From DASPJR01 sp035628505 (GTDB lineage: Bacteria > Planctomycetota > SZUA-567 > H5-PLA8): 32,095 bases of DNA. The DNA lies in NCBI GenBank assembly GCA_035628505.1, contig DASPJR010000047.1, positions 1 to 32,095 on the forward strand, in the 5' to 3' direction. Positions 15,376 to 24,033 of the stretch are shown in pieces (the first letter of the stretch is position 1; each line of letters opens with the position of its first letter). Position numbers and translations under genes: made by a program. Below the pieces are notes generated by a model. It was not told where the DNA came from, did not search any database, and worked only from the letters and a program-made list of their open reading frames with translations.

Positions 15376-18270
15376 TTAGCGGTCGTCCAGCGGTGTCTTG
15401 AGCGCTTCGATCTGCGCGTCAGGATGTTCCAGAACGCTTCCGCCTTCGCCAGAGATGCGCACGCGGCTGATCATGATCGCGTGATCGTAAGTCCAGATCG
15501 CAATGCGATTGCCTTCGAGCGGCACGGAGTCTTCAAAGACCAGGTCAGAACTCTTGTCATTGGCAAAGAAGCGGTCCACGCGGAAGGACAACCGGCCGCC
15601 CTGGCGCTCGATTTTCACCGAGAACCAGTGCCGGTGGAAATTCATGTCGCGTGGAATCTGCGCGCTGACGCGCTTCACTTCAACGCCGTTGCGCAGAATC
15701 ATGGATCCCTGGTTTCCGAACCCGCCGAACATGAACGTGTAGCCCTTGGTGAGATCTGATCCATCGGAGCTGATGGTCACGTTGATGTCGCGGGCATAGG
15801 TGTACGGCTGGCCGCGCTCGCCTTCCATCTTGTTCGCGCTGTAGAACTCGACAGTCACATCGCCCGGATAGAGGCCCTTGCTCCAGAGCACCGCCGGCTT
15901 GCCCTTGCGGCGGTCATTCTTGAGCGCGAAAAACGACCAGCGCGGGTCGCACTGCCAGCGGTTGGTGACTTCGGCAATCGCGGCGCCTGCCGTGCGCCAG
16001 GCGGTTGCGGCGCTGGAGAACAGATCGTTGCGGAAATTGTTGCTGATGATCTTGGTCGCTTCCGTGCGCACCTGAACGCCCTGCGTATAGTAGGCGACTT
16101 TGCTGCCGCTCAGCGGCTGGTCGTCGCGGTACGACACAACCGGGCGGCCGTTGATCATGCCGACGATGTACTTTCCGCAGTGGCGCAGCGAGACCGTGGA
16201 AAGCTGGCGCTCTTCAGAGAGATGCGCTTCCTTCACCACCTCGCCTTGCCGGATGAGCTGCACCGTGGAGGTCCGGCTCGGGCCTTCGGCGGCGTCGCTG
16301 CATTTGTATTTGAAGACGTAGCCATTGTTTTTGCCCTGTCCGTCCTTGGCGACCGAAAGCGCGAGTTCAAACTTGGGCTCGAGAATTTCGCGCGGCTCGA
16401 CGACCAGTTCGACGTCGCCCGGGAACTGGCTGCGGTGCCAGAGCAGATTGACCGGCCGTCCTTCGATGAAAAGCGTGTCGCGCGGCGGGTACCACTCACT
16501 GGTCGGGCTGGTCCAGTCCGCCATCGTCAGTTCGTCTTCGAAAACGGCGTTGGTAGTGACCAGCGGCTCGGCTTCGGGCAGGAAGGAGAGACGGAAGCGG
16601 CTGAACGCCGCCGGCTCTTTCTGCTCACGGCCGGCTAAGGCGATAAACCCGGCACGGCCGCGCAGCATCGTGTCGCCGGCAAAGAATTCAACGGACGCTT
16701 TGCCCTCCGTGGTGACTTTCACGTGGCCGTGCTTGACCGTGGCTTTAAGCCGCACGAACTTGCCGGCCGACTGCAGCGGCACGCTGTCGACGACCGTCTC
16801 CTTGCGGTCGAGCACGTGAATGAGTTTCAGCGCCTGCTGATCGACCACGGCGCTGAAATAATTGCTTTCGTCGCGGTGCAGGAAGACGATGCCCGCCGCG
16901 CCGCTGCCAGGCCGCACGTCGCCTTCAACAACGTATTGCGCCCAGCGCCGGTCACCCACGAGTGCTTTAGTGCCGCCCTTCGCCGGGATGACGGTCAGCT
17001 CGGTCTGGCCCTTTTCACCAGCTTTGACACTCCAGTCGCCCGTCCCGACCAGCCAGCCGCCACTGAGCGGCCCGGCGGTGCGGAAGTCGTCTTCGTAGCC
17101 TTCGACGGTGTTGACGCGAATGTCGTCGAAGACGGCGTGCTGCTTCATCAGGTCGTTGAGGCTGTTTTCCTGGAAGGCCTGCGCCCGCGGGTCGAGCGCC
17201 GAGGCGGCCGGCGGCGGAACATCACACCACACGCCAATGGCTCCCGCGCAGAGGCTGGGATCCGATGCTTCCAGCAGCGTATGGCCGTCGATCGTGACGC
17301 TCACGCGCGCGTACGTCACCTGCACCTTGGCGCTGTACCATTGATCGGGCAGATAGCCGCCGGCACTTTCAGCGATAACTTTCGGCTGGCCGTCGCGAAT
17401 GCAGATCAGCTCGCGCTTTCCAGCATCCACCACGCCGGCCGGATCGCTTCTGCGAGCCGTCCACTGGAACAGGCCGTAATTCTTTTCATCCTGGTAGGCA
17501 AAGACCAGCCCGATCGACGCATTCACCGGTCCGCGCAGCGAGGCTTCATAGACGTACTGGTCCCACCAGTTCTGGCCCGCAACGGAATAGATGTTCTTGC
17601 CCGCGCCCATGTAGCTGAACGCGTTGGCGCTCAGCAGCGGGTGGCGCAGCGAGCGCACGCTGAAGTCGCCGCGTTCGGGACTGCCGTTGCCGCGCCACTG
17701 CGCGCCCTTTCCTTCATTGATCATGAAATCGTCGGCGAAGTGGACTTCTTCGCGCGCCTCGGCGCGGAAGGCAACCGGCGGGCCGCCGGCCAGCATGCGG
17801 ATGCCCGCGCTGCCGCCGAGCAGCCGGTCATCAAAGGCCGAAATAAGAATGCGTCCCTGCTGAAAAACACCGATGTGCGCGCCGTGACGGGCGATGCGCA
17901 GGGTTCCGCCGGCAGGCGCCTTGGCCGACGCAAACGTCTGCTCCAGCCCGGCTTCACAGAGACCGAGGCTCAGCGTTTCGCCTTTGCGGTCAAGAAAATG
18001 AAAGTTGGCGTTGTCGCGGCGATCGAAGTAGACGCGCACGTCGCCAGGGCCGTCCACATGCAGATCTGCGCCGATGAAATGCGTGCCGGCGGGCTCAGCT
18101 TCAGCGCCCGCGACCGTTGAGGGACCCGGATCCCTGGCCCCATTGGATGGAGGAACGGCGAGCACCAGATCGGGCAGGCCGGAGGTATCGCTGCGGCCCT
18201 GGCGCAGAAGAAATCCAGCGCCGAGCGCGGCAACGACCACAAGCGCGGCAAAAAAGCGAAATCGATTCAT
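15376..18270 (-). CDS. Large membrane-anchored protein with repeated concanavalin/LamG-like modules
   Basis: Function unknown. I start at ATG 18270 because GGGAG precedes it by ten bases and a signal-anchor helix follows at once (FFAALVVVAALGAGFLL, residues 6-22); an upstream in-frame start would add 25 polar residues. The 964-residue protein is mostly beta-strand. At least four units of about 150-200 residues can be seen, each with a pattern of ADDF or EDDF, a W-rich strand, then a GLVF/GIVFLHRDESNYF strand and an IDG-type strand. This is the fold pattern of LamG/DUF1080-like sandwiches, which bind or cleave glycans. No catalytic residues were recognised. It heads an operon with two PEGA-TPR genes, which suggests a large extracytoplasmic complex. 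Confidence 0.8.
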   Translation of the reverse strand: MNRFRFFAALVVVAALGAGFLLRQGRSDTSGLPDLVLAVPPSNGARDPGPSTVAGAEAEPAGTHFIGADLHVDGPGDVRVYFDRRDNANFHFLDRKGETLSLGLCEAGLEQTFASAKAPAGGTLRIARHGAHIGVFQQGRILISAFDDRLLGGSAGIRMLAGGPPVAFRAEAREEVHFADDFMINEGKGAQWRGNGSPERGDFSVRSLRHPLLSANAFSYMGAGKNIYSVAGQNWWDQYVYEASLRGPVNASIGLVFAYQDEKNYGLFQWTARRSDPAGVVDAGKRELICIRDGQPKVIAESAGGYLPDQWYSAKVQVTYARVSVTIDGHTLLEASDPSLCAGAIGVWCDVPPPAASALDPRAQAFQENSLNDLMKQHAVFDDIRVNTVEGYEDDFRTAGPLSGGWLVGTGDWSVKAGEKGQTELTVIPAKGGTKALVGDRRWAQYVVEGDVRPGSGAAGIVFLHRDESNYFSAVVDQQALKLIHVLDRKETVVDSVPLQSAGKFVRLKATVKHGHVKVTTEGKASVEFFAGDTMLRGRAGFIALAGREQKEPAAFSRFRLSFLPEAEPLVTTNAVFEDELTMADWTSPTSEWYPPRDTLFIEGRPVNLLWHRSQFPGDVELVVEPREILEPKFELALSVAKDGQGKNNGYVFKYKCSDAAEGPSRTSTVQLIRQGEVVKEAHLSEERQLSTVSLRHCGKYIVGMINGRPVVSYRDDQPLSGSKVAYYTQGVQVRTEATKIISNNFRNDLFSSAATAWRTAGAAIAEVTNRWQCDPRWSFFALKNDRRKGKPAVLWSKGLYPGDVTVEFYSANKMEGERGQPYTYARDINVTISSDGSDLTKGYTFMFGGFGNQGSMILRNGVEVKRVSAQIPRDMNFHRHWFSVKIERQGGRLSFRVDRFFANDKSSDLVFEDSVPLEGNRIAIWTYDHAIMISRVRISGEGGSVLEHPDAQIEALKTPLDDR

Positions 18271-18358
18271 CCGTTTGCGATCTCCCGCTGTACTGCAGCT
18301 GACGTTCACTTTCCTGCGCGAGCCTGATCCGTCTGAATGTCTCAACCGTTACACCGCG

Positions 18359-18387
18359 TAGACACCGAACTCATCCATTTGTGTCTA
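18359..18387. promoter_or_regulatory. Inverted repeat TAGACAC-N15-GTGTCTA in divergent promoter region
   Basis: Perfect 7-bp arms at 18359-18365 and 18381-18387 have centres 22 bases apart, about two helical turns, as in sites for a dimeric regulator. It lies in the 260-bp gap between the divergent LamG-like gene (start 18270) and the Tyr/Gly-rich gene (start 18531), so it could control either. No convincing -35/-10 pair was assigned in this gap. Confidence 0.4.
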
Positions 18388-18490
18388 ACAGCGCAAGGGC
18401 AATCGAAGTCATCAGTTAGCGAAGTTAATGCCATGTTTTTCTGCGACCGAAAAAGGCACACGTGCAGCGCCGGGTTCGCCTTGCTTTTGC

Positions 18491-18505
18491 ACTATATCAC
18501 ATAGT
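18491..18505. promoter_or_regulatory. Small palindrome upstream of the Tyr/Gly-rich gene
   Basis: ACTAT and ATAGT flank five bases, 26 bp before the ATG at 18531, in the most AT-rich part of the divergent gap. The position suits a promoter or operator, but the arms are short. Confidence 0.25.
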
Positions 18506-18530
18506 ACATTTAGAAGACGGAGGAGTTGCC

Positions 18531-19604
18531 ATGTTTCCACGACATTTTCCATTCTTATTAGTAGTCGCTTCTGCCCTGCACGTTGCTGCGCTTTCCGTCG
18601 CGAAAGCGGATATTATTACGCTTGTGGACGGCACCGAACACGAAGGCGAAGTGATCCGTGACACGCCCGAAAGCCTCTCCGTGCGCGTACGCAAGGGCGG
18701 CAACACTGGAACGGTGGTGATCGCCCGAAGCGAAATCGCTTCCATCGAGAAAAAAGCGCTGCCGCCGGATCCCATTCTCAACGCCGGACTGCCCCTCGAA
18801 AAGACCGCACGTGAAGCGGAATCCGACACCGCCAAGGCTGCTGAGGCCTGGGCCCGTGTCGGGGATTACTACTCCCGCCATACCGGCTACGGCTCGCTGG
18901 CTCGCGCTGCCTACCATAAGGCTCTGGCTTTTAATCCCGATCACGCCGGCGCCCGAACCCAGCTCGGCTTTATCAAAACGCCCGATGGCTGGGCCGAGAA
19001 AAATCCGCCACGCCGCGAAGAACCTCCCGCCATACCCGAAAAGGCTGTCGCAAACGAGCTGACCATTGGGCCGCGACGCGAGGATGTGCTGATTCAAAAG
19101 CTCCTCGATGAGGCCGCCGCACGCCGCCGAGCTGAAGAAGAACTGGAGCGGTTCAGGCTGGCGCTGCAGAACAATTCTTTCACGTCCTACGGCTACACGC
19201 GCGACTATTTTTATGTCGGGCCTTATGGCGGCGTGTACTATCTGCCAGACTACGGATACGGGTACTACCCGCTCACGACATACTGCGCACCGGTGACCCG
19301 ATCCTGCTGGCCCTCTAAAAATTACTGCTCACCGTACACCTACAGCACGGCGCCTGTTTACGGCGGAGGCTTTCATTATCCGTTTGCGGGAAGCCGCGGC
19401 GGCAATGGCTGCTACACCTTCGGCACGTCGAGCTACGGGCATTCGGGGTTCAGCAACTACGCTGGCTATGGGAACTCCGGATACGGTCTGGGCGTCAACT
19501 TCAGCGGCCGGGTGGGCTCATTCAACGTGAATGGCTCGCTGATCAGCGGCCATAACACGTACTCGTCGAGCGGCTTCATCGGCGGCGGCTTCAGGCGCCG
19601 CTGA
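18531..19604 (+). CDS. Secreted Tyr/Gly-rich protein with N-terminal SH3-like segment
   Basis: Function unknown. The start at 18531 follows GGAGGA by six bases and gives a signal peptide (MFPRHFPFLLVVASALHVAA, cleavage near AKA-D). Residues ~27-75 (ITLVDGTEHEGEVIRDTPES and VVIARSEIASIEKK) form a small beta-rich segment I associate with planctomycete-type secreted proteins. A TPR-like stretch (AEAWARVGDYYSRHTGY) follows, then a charged coiled segment. The last ~140 residues are dominated by Tyr, Gly and Ser, with several Cys (YCAPVTRSCWPSKNYCSPY) and a GGGFRRR end. Such low-complexity aromatic/Gly tails occur in adhesive or matrix proteins. It is divergent from the LamG/PEGA operon and convergent with the cyclase-like gene, ending 19 bp from its stop. 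Confidence 0.82.
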   Translation: MFPRHFPFLLVVASALHVAALSVAKADIITLVDGTEHEGEVIRDTPESLSVRVRKGGNTGTVVIARSEIASIEKKALPPDPILNAGLPLEKTAREAESDTAKAAEAWARVGDYYSRHTGYGSLARAAYHKALAFNPDHAGARTQLGFIKTPDGWAEKNPPRREEPPAIPEKAVANELTIGPRREDVLIQKLLDEAAARRRAEEELERFRLALQNNSFTSYGYTRDYFYVGPYGGVYYLPDYGYGYYPLTTYCAPVTRSCWPSKNYCSPYTYSTAPVYGGGFHYPFAGSRGGNGCYTFGTSSYGHSGFSNYAGYGNSGYGLGVNFSGRVGSFNVNGSLISGHNTYSSSGFIGGGFRRR

Positions 19605-19607
19605 GCG

Positions 19608-19622
19608 CGCTGCCTGGCAGCG
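19608..19622. terminator. Short hairpin between convergent genes
   Basis: CGCTGCC and GGCAGCG are perfect complements around a single base, immediately between the two converging stop codons. There is no T run on either strand, so any termination would be weak or Rho-assisted. Confidence 0.3.
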
Positions 19623-19623
19623 A

Positions 19624-21099
19624 TCACTGCATGCGATAGTAAACCTGCAGCGTCAGAATGCTGAGCGCGGTGGAATAGAACGTTCCGCCGCAGTTGCTCC
19701 AGACGTCGTTGCACTTCCAGGATCCGTCGACGCTCTGCATTTCGCAGACAGCCTTCTTCATCGCCTCGTTCCAGTTTTCCCAGTCTTTGCCGCCGGCGAA
19801 GTACATGCCGTACGTACAAAAGTAGATCTTATACGGGTCGTACATGGCGCGCGCCTCATCGTCGTTCTTGGGTGCGTTCGGGCGCCAGTCGCGGCCCCAG
19901 TTGGGCTTGCTCTGCGGAATCTGCTCGCGCAGCTTGTCGACAAGTTTGCGAATCACCTGGCTGCGCGAGTCCTCGCCCTGCATCTGGCGCAGCATCAGTG
20001 CGACTCCGATCAGGCTGGGGCGCTCAACTTTGTCGTCGCTCTTCAGGCTGTACATGACGCGGCCGTCCGGAGCCGTGGCGTTCTTGTACATTTCAACCGA
20101 CTTGCTCAGAGCTTCGTCGGGAACCTTCAGTCCTGCTTCCTTGCCCGCGAGCAGCGCCTGAACGGCCCACGCGCTGACGGAGGTATCCGAATCGCCGGCT
20201 GGATCGCCGCGGTAGTTCCAGCCGCCTTCGGGCGTCTGAGTCTTCACCAAATAGTCCAGCCCGCGCTGCGCGATTTCACGAAGCTGTTCGTCGCCGCTGA
20301 GCCCGGCGGCTTCGCACATGGCAAGCGTCGCCATGCCCTGGCTGTACATGAAGTGAACCGTTTCGCCTTCGCCGTAGCCAAAGCGCCCCTGGTCGTCCTG
20401 CTTCTGAGCGATAAAGCGCAGCGCTTTTCGCACTTTTTCGGCATACAGGCTAACGCGGTTGCTGCGGGGGTCCTTGACCCAGATTTCACCTTCACCCAGG
20501 AACGCCAGCGTCGCGAGCGCGCACACGCCGGTTACGCCCCAGGCGTGTTCTTTCGTGCGCAGCTGATCCCATTCGCGCGGAATGACACCGCCGCTCCAGG
20601 AACCGTCCGGCAACTGGTGGCTGGAGAGAAACTTCAAACCGTCGGCAATCGCGACCTGCGGCGACTTGACGCGTTCGGCGGCCAGATCACCCTTGCTTGC
20701 CGAGCGGATGCGTTCCTTGATCGGGCTGAAGCGGTATCCGAAGGCGGTTGTCTTCACGACAGAAAGCTGCGGATCAGTCCGCGGATCGGCAAACGGCTTT
20801 TCAATTGTCGGCAGGTCGATCGATGAAGCAGGCGGCGCCGGAAGTGCGCTCAACCCCGCGCCATCGTAGAGCAGCGGTTTGTCATACGTGTCGTTGATGC
20901 TGTAGATAAAGGCAGCGGCGATCAGCATTACCAGCAGGATCCACTTCAGCGCCGCCCCGATCTTCTGCCCGCGCTCAACAGCCGCGTCTTCATGCACGGA
21001 CTGCGCGAGGACATCGAAGTCCACGGCGACGCGCTGCCCGCAGACATGACAATGTTCGGACCGCAACTGCACCTCGGCACCGCAATGAGTACACTTCAA
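19624..21099 (-). CDS. Zinc-ribbon, membrane-anchored terpenoid-cyclase-like (squalene cyclase fold) protein
   Basis: Function unknown. The start is TTG at 21099, with AGGAG about nine bases upstream; it is needed to include the zinc ribbon (C3, C6, C17, C20). One transmembrane helix follows at 49-68. From about residue 145 the protein shows repeated helix pairs with QW-like motifs (LPDGSWSGG, QDDQGRFGYG, QTPEGGWNYRG, VDGSWKCND), the signature of the alpha-toroid of squalene/hopene cyclases and prenyltransferases. I see no DxDD catalytic motif, so it is probably a non-enzymatic binding toroid of the kind frequent in planctomycetes. It is the last gene of the minus-strand operon 23759-19624, 28 bp behind the TPR gene. 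Confidence 0.85.
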   Translation of the reverse strand: MKCTHCGAEVQLRSEHCHVCGQRVAVDFDVLAQSVHEDAAVERGQKIGAALKWILLVMLIAAAFIYSINDTYDKPLLYDGAGLSALPAPPASSIDLPTIEKPFADPRTDPQLSVVKTTAFGYRFSPIKERIRSASKGDLAAERVKSPQVAIADGLKFLSSHQLPDGSWSGGVIPREWDQLRTKEHAWGVTGVCALATLAFLGEGEIWVKDPRSNRVSLYAEKVRKALRFIAQKQDDQGRFGYGEGETVHFMYSQGMATLAMCEAAGLSGDEQLREIAQRGLDYLVKTQTPEGGWNYRGDPAGDSDTSVSAWAVQALLAGKEAGLKVPDEALSKSVEMYKNATAPDGRVMYSLKSDDKVERPSLIGVALMLRQMQGEDSRSQVIRKLVDKLREQIPQSKPNWGRDWRPNAPKNDDEARAMYDPYKIYFCTYGMYFAGGKDWENWNEAMKKAVCEMQSVDGSWKCNDVWSNCGGTFYSTALSILTLQVYYRMQ

Positions 21100-21127
21100 A
21101 GCGCATTTCTCCTATGCGTAGCCGCTC

Positions 21128-23251
21128 TCACTTAATGCTGTACGTCTTTGTATCGGTCAGGATGTTGCCGGACGGATCGGCCACCGAGATCGACAGTTCC
21201 CAGTCTCCCGCAGTCAATTCTCCCGGAGAGACGATAAACTGATCCGTATCAATGGGAAAACCAATCTTGCGCGGCGGCTCGAGGGTCAGCATTGAAATCT
21301 TGCAGCGACCATCGGCCACCATGATGATGTTGCGCGTCGACTTGGTTCCGGCCGGCTTGATGCTGAGTTTAAGCGAGCTGAAATCGATGCCCCCGCGATC
21401 CTGAAGAGTAATCGTAAACACCGGCTTGGTCGTCAGCGGCGCTCCCTGGGCCGGCGCGACGCTCCAGGACGGCGCCTGCTTATCCAGTCCGAACTTGAAG
21501 GGCGGAAAGTCGATCTGCTGATCCAGCGCGTCAACGACCGAGATTGCCACATCCTGGTCGCCGTCCGCCAGTTCCTTGTCGGTCGGATAGAACAGAACCT
21601 GCAGTCCCAGAGGCGGCGAGAGCACCGGCTCAACGCTCATTGCGCCCAGTTTCATGGTGGCTTTCTTAGGCGGTCCGGCGGCTGTTACGGCACGCAGCGT
21701 TCCGGAAATCAGGGGGCGCGGGCCCAGGTAACGCCGCCCTTCGCGCGGCCGCACATCCACCACCTGAGGCTTGAAGTTCAGCTGGTCGAGAATCTTCTGC
21801 AGTTCAGGCGGCTTTTTCCAGTCGCCCTCCGCGGCCTGAGCGAACAGCTTGGCCGCGCCCATGTAATCGCCCTTGTCCAGCAGCAGGTGTCCCAGCGAGT
21901 ACTTAACCACCGGATCGTTTGGCGCGAGGGCATCAAGGTCCTTTGCGATGCTCGTGGCCCGCGTGAGCAGATTGGGACGCTGCACCGGTTCTTCGTCGTA
22001 CTCCAGCAGGTAAATCAGGCGGCGCACGCAGGACAGCTGCCGCAGCTTCGCGTTAATCTTCTGCGCATCCGTGAGCTTGGATTTTTCGATGCACTTTTTC
22101 CAGACTTCGTCTTCTTCTTTCAGGATCGCCTTGATCTGATTGATCACCAGGCGTTCGGCCGCGGGGAACTTGGTCGGCTTTTCAGGATCTTTCCAGCGAT
22201 TGGCGGGGATCGTTTCACCGTTGATGCCCGTAACCGGAATGTTCAGTTTCATTGCCAGGTCGGCGATGCGGTCTTCATGCAGCGCCGCGAGATTGATATA
22301 GCCGCGGGGGTCTTTGGCATCGACTTCCATGGCTTTCCCGAAGAGCCGCAGCGCCGCAACGAGTTCCTTCTCGTTGTAAGAAGGCTCCGTCTTCATCATG
22401 AAATTGCCCATGGCCATTGCGTTGTAGGCCATGCCCTGGTCTTTGCCATACTTGGTGATGTCGTATTCAAGCTTGGTGACGATCTCGCGCCGCTCTTTGG
22501 GAGGCAGACCCTTCTGCACGGCCGTCGCCAGGAACGCCAGGCGCCTGCTGTCGTCGGCGACTTTCCAGTTGCGCTTCATCGTCCGCGCGCGTTCGAAATG
22601 AAGCGCCGCTTCATTGGGCTTGTCGTTGCGGAGAGCGATCTGGCCGGCGAGCAGATGAAGCTGTTCAGTCGCCTTAACCGTTGGAACACCGACCGCGTTC
22701 AGCGCCAGCGTGCACCACTTTTCGGCTTTCTGCAGACCATCCTTCTCGTTGCGGTAGTAGTCCACGAGCGCCAGGTTGACCATTGCGTCAACGTTCAGCT
22801 TGTCCGCTTCATTCGCCTGGACGAAAAGCGGTTCAGCCGCTTCTGCACCCTTCGCCAGATCGCCTTTCGGCGCGCTGTAGAACGCAGCCGTGCCCTGGCC
22901 GACCAGCGCGAGCGCTTTCTGCTTTCCGTCGGCCGCCACCGGAATGGCTTCCTGGTAGGCCTTCAGCGCCTCCTTGTACTGCTTCTGTTTCATCTGCAGA
23001 TCGCCCAGGTACATCCGCGCGGCGAACTGCTTGGGATTGTTTTCGATAACGGCTTTGCACGCTTCAATCGCTTTCGCGCCTGCCTCGGGCGTGTCGTCGT
23101 ACATGCCCTGGAGAATGGTCGAGCGGTAAAACGCTTCGTAACGGATATCCGCGCTTTTCTTCCACATTGCGTGAAGCACGAAGGCGGCCACGACCGTTCC
23201 CACGAAAAGAACGATCGTGGGAATAGAAATGTCGAACTTGCCGATTTTCAT
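21128..23251 (-). CDS. Membrane-anchored TPR protein with beta-rich C-terminus
   Basis: Function unknown. The 707-residue protein has an N-terminal transmembrane helix (about 10-28), then TPR units from about residue 60 (KQFAARMYLGDLQMKQKQYK and KALKAYQ-type repeats) to about 510. The last ~190 residues are strand-rich and Pro-containing (DKQAPSWSVAPAQG, GDWELSISVADPSGNILTD), resembling Ig-like or bacterial surface beta-sandwich domains. The start is preceded by GAGGGGA about ten bases upstream. It lies 19 bp behind the signal-peptidase-like gene and 28 bp ahead of the cyclase-like gene, so all three are probably one transcript. TPR plus beta-sandwich suggests an envelope scaffold. Confidence 0.85.
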   Translation of the reverse strand: MKIGKFDISIPTIVLFVGTVVAAFVLHAMWKKSADIRYEAFYRSTILQGMYDDTPEAGAKAIEACKAVIENNPKQFAARMYLGDLQMKQKQYKEALKAYQEAIPVAADGKQKALALVGQGTAAFYSAPKGDLAKGAEAAEPLFVQANEADKLNVDAMVNLALVDYYRNEKDGLQKAEKWCTLALNAVGVPTVKATEQLHLLAGQIALRNDKPNEAALHFERARTMKRNWKVADDSRRLAFLATAVQKGLPPKERREIVTKLEYDITKYGKDQGMAYNAMAMGNFMMKTEPSYNEKELVAALRLFGKAMEVDAKDPRGYINLAALHEDRIADLAMKLNIPVTGINGETIPANRWKDPEKPTKFPAAERLVINQIKAILKEEDEVWKKCIEKSKLTDAQKINAKLRQLSCVRRLIYLLEYDEEPVQRPNLLTRATSIAKDLDALAPNDPVVKYSLGHLLLDKGDYMGAAKLFAQAAEGDWKKPPELQKILDQLNFKPQVVDVRPREGRRYLGPRPLISGTLRAVTAAGPPKKATMKLGAMSVEPVLSPPLGLQVLFYPTDKELADGDQDVAISVVDALDQQIDFPPFKFGLDKQAPSWSVAPAQGAPLTTKPVFTITLQDRGGIDFSSLKLSIKPAGTKSTRNIIMVADGRCKISMLTLEPPRKIGFPIDTDQFIVSPGELTAGDWELSISVADPSGNILTDTKTYSIK

Positions 23252-23270
23252 CGTTTGGCCGTCCCCTCAA

Positions 23271-23759
23271 TTACTTGAGCTTGCCCATGAAATAAAAGAA
23301 AGGAACAGGACCGATGCGCAGCGAATCACCGATGCCCGGTTCGTTCGGAAACACGGCAGGCTTGTCGCACATCACGTACATGCAGCCCTTCGGAACGCGA
23401 AACTCGCACGAAAAGTTGATGCCGTCACCCTTGAACGGCGTGGGCTTGCCATCGACTTTCACCGACTTCTGAACGATTTCCACCCGCTGGCCTTCGATGG
23501 CCACCACGCGGGCAACCCGGTGATCGACCGGCTTGGACTGCGGCTGATAGATCGCGACGACGTCACCGGACTTCAGATCGGTAATGGCCAGCGGCGTCTT
23601 GTCGATCGAATAGGAGCCGTAGGAGTATTCTTCGGCATTCATCGAGCCGTCATTGGGATCGATGACGGCTTTTTCGTGCGACTTGAAGAATTTAAACGCG
23701 ATGATGATCAGCGCCACGACCACCAGATAACCAATGGCCGCACGTACAATATCGCCCAC
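23271..23759 (-). CDS. Signal peptidase I-like membrane protein, apparently catalytically degenerate
   Basis: A 162-residue protein with one N-terminal transmembrane helix (about 5-23) followed by a region matching S26 signal peptidase I in order: GSM (39-40), SGDVVAIYQP, RVVAIEGQRVEI (84-95), a VDGK strand, VPKGCMYVMCDKP (122-134) and DSLRIGP near the end. In active enzymes the RVV segment follows the general-base lysine; here that position is alanine (A83). The serine box SMxPT is replaced by SMNAEE, and the usual GDNR is CDKP. It is therefore probably inactive or very divergent. I start at GTG 23759 because GGAG lies seven bases upstream. It opens the operon with the TPR and cyclase-like genes. 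Confidence 0.75.
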   Translation of the reverse strand: MGDIVRAAIGYLVVVALIIIAFKFFKSHEKAVIDPNDGSMNAEEYSYGSYSIDKTPLAITDLKSGDVVAIYQPQSKPVDHRVARVVAIEGQRVEIVQKSVKVDGKPTPFKGDGINFSCEFRVPKGCMYVMCDKPAVFPNEPGIGDSLRIGPVPFFYFMGKLK

Positions 23760-23927
23760 GTGAATTCTCCAATCAGACCACGGGCAGAAAACGACTCGAC
23801 GGATCAGTGACTTGTTACACTTTAATGGAACTACGTCAAGGCGTGAAAAAAGTTCGGGATCACGCAGCCACAAAAGGTGCATCTTTTTTGGTCCTCGCTG
23901 CGGGTTGACTTGACTTTGTCCTCAAGA

Positions 23928-23944
23928 CTGATAGGAACTATCAG
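23928..23944. promoter_or_regulatory. Perfect palindrome CTGATAG-GAA-CTATCAG
   Basis: Seven-bp perfect arms flank three bases, in the 274-bp divergent gap between the signal-peptidase-like gene and the coiled-coil gene. Just upstream, tandem TTGACT sequences (23905-23915) look like -35 boxes, but no good -10 follows. Candidate operator or 5'-leader hairpin. Confidence 0.4.
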
Positions 23945-24033
23945 GCTTCTGTGCCTGGACGACATCTGTTTTCCCGGACAGTGTTCCCGTGGAACCCTGC
24001 CGGCCGGGCTGGATGCATAAAGGGACTCGAACG

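Noticed and set aside
13668..15401. Very long open frame on the plus strand opposite the first PEGA-TPR gene
   Set aside because: Its product is His/Arg/Gln-rich without domains and runs antisense to a gene with clear domains and a good ribosome-binding site; a GC-rich codon-shadow effect.
16723..18120. Long plus-strand open frame inside the concanavalin-repeat gene
   Set aside because: Same shadow effect; no recognisable motif, and the opposite strand has signal anchor and repeated modules.
21887..23278. 463-codon plus-strand open frame opposite the TPR gene
   Set aside because: Arg/Phe/Val-rich, no family features, and fully antisense to the TPR protein gene.
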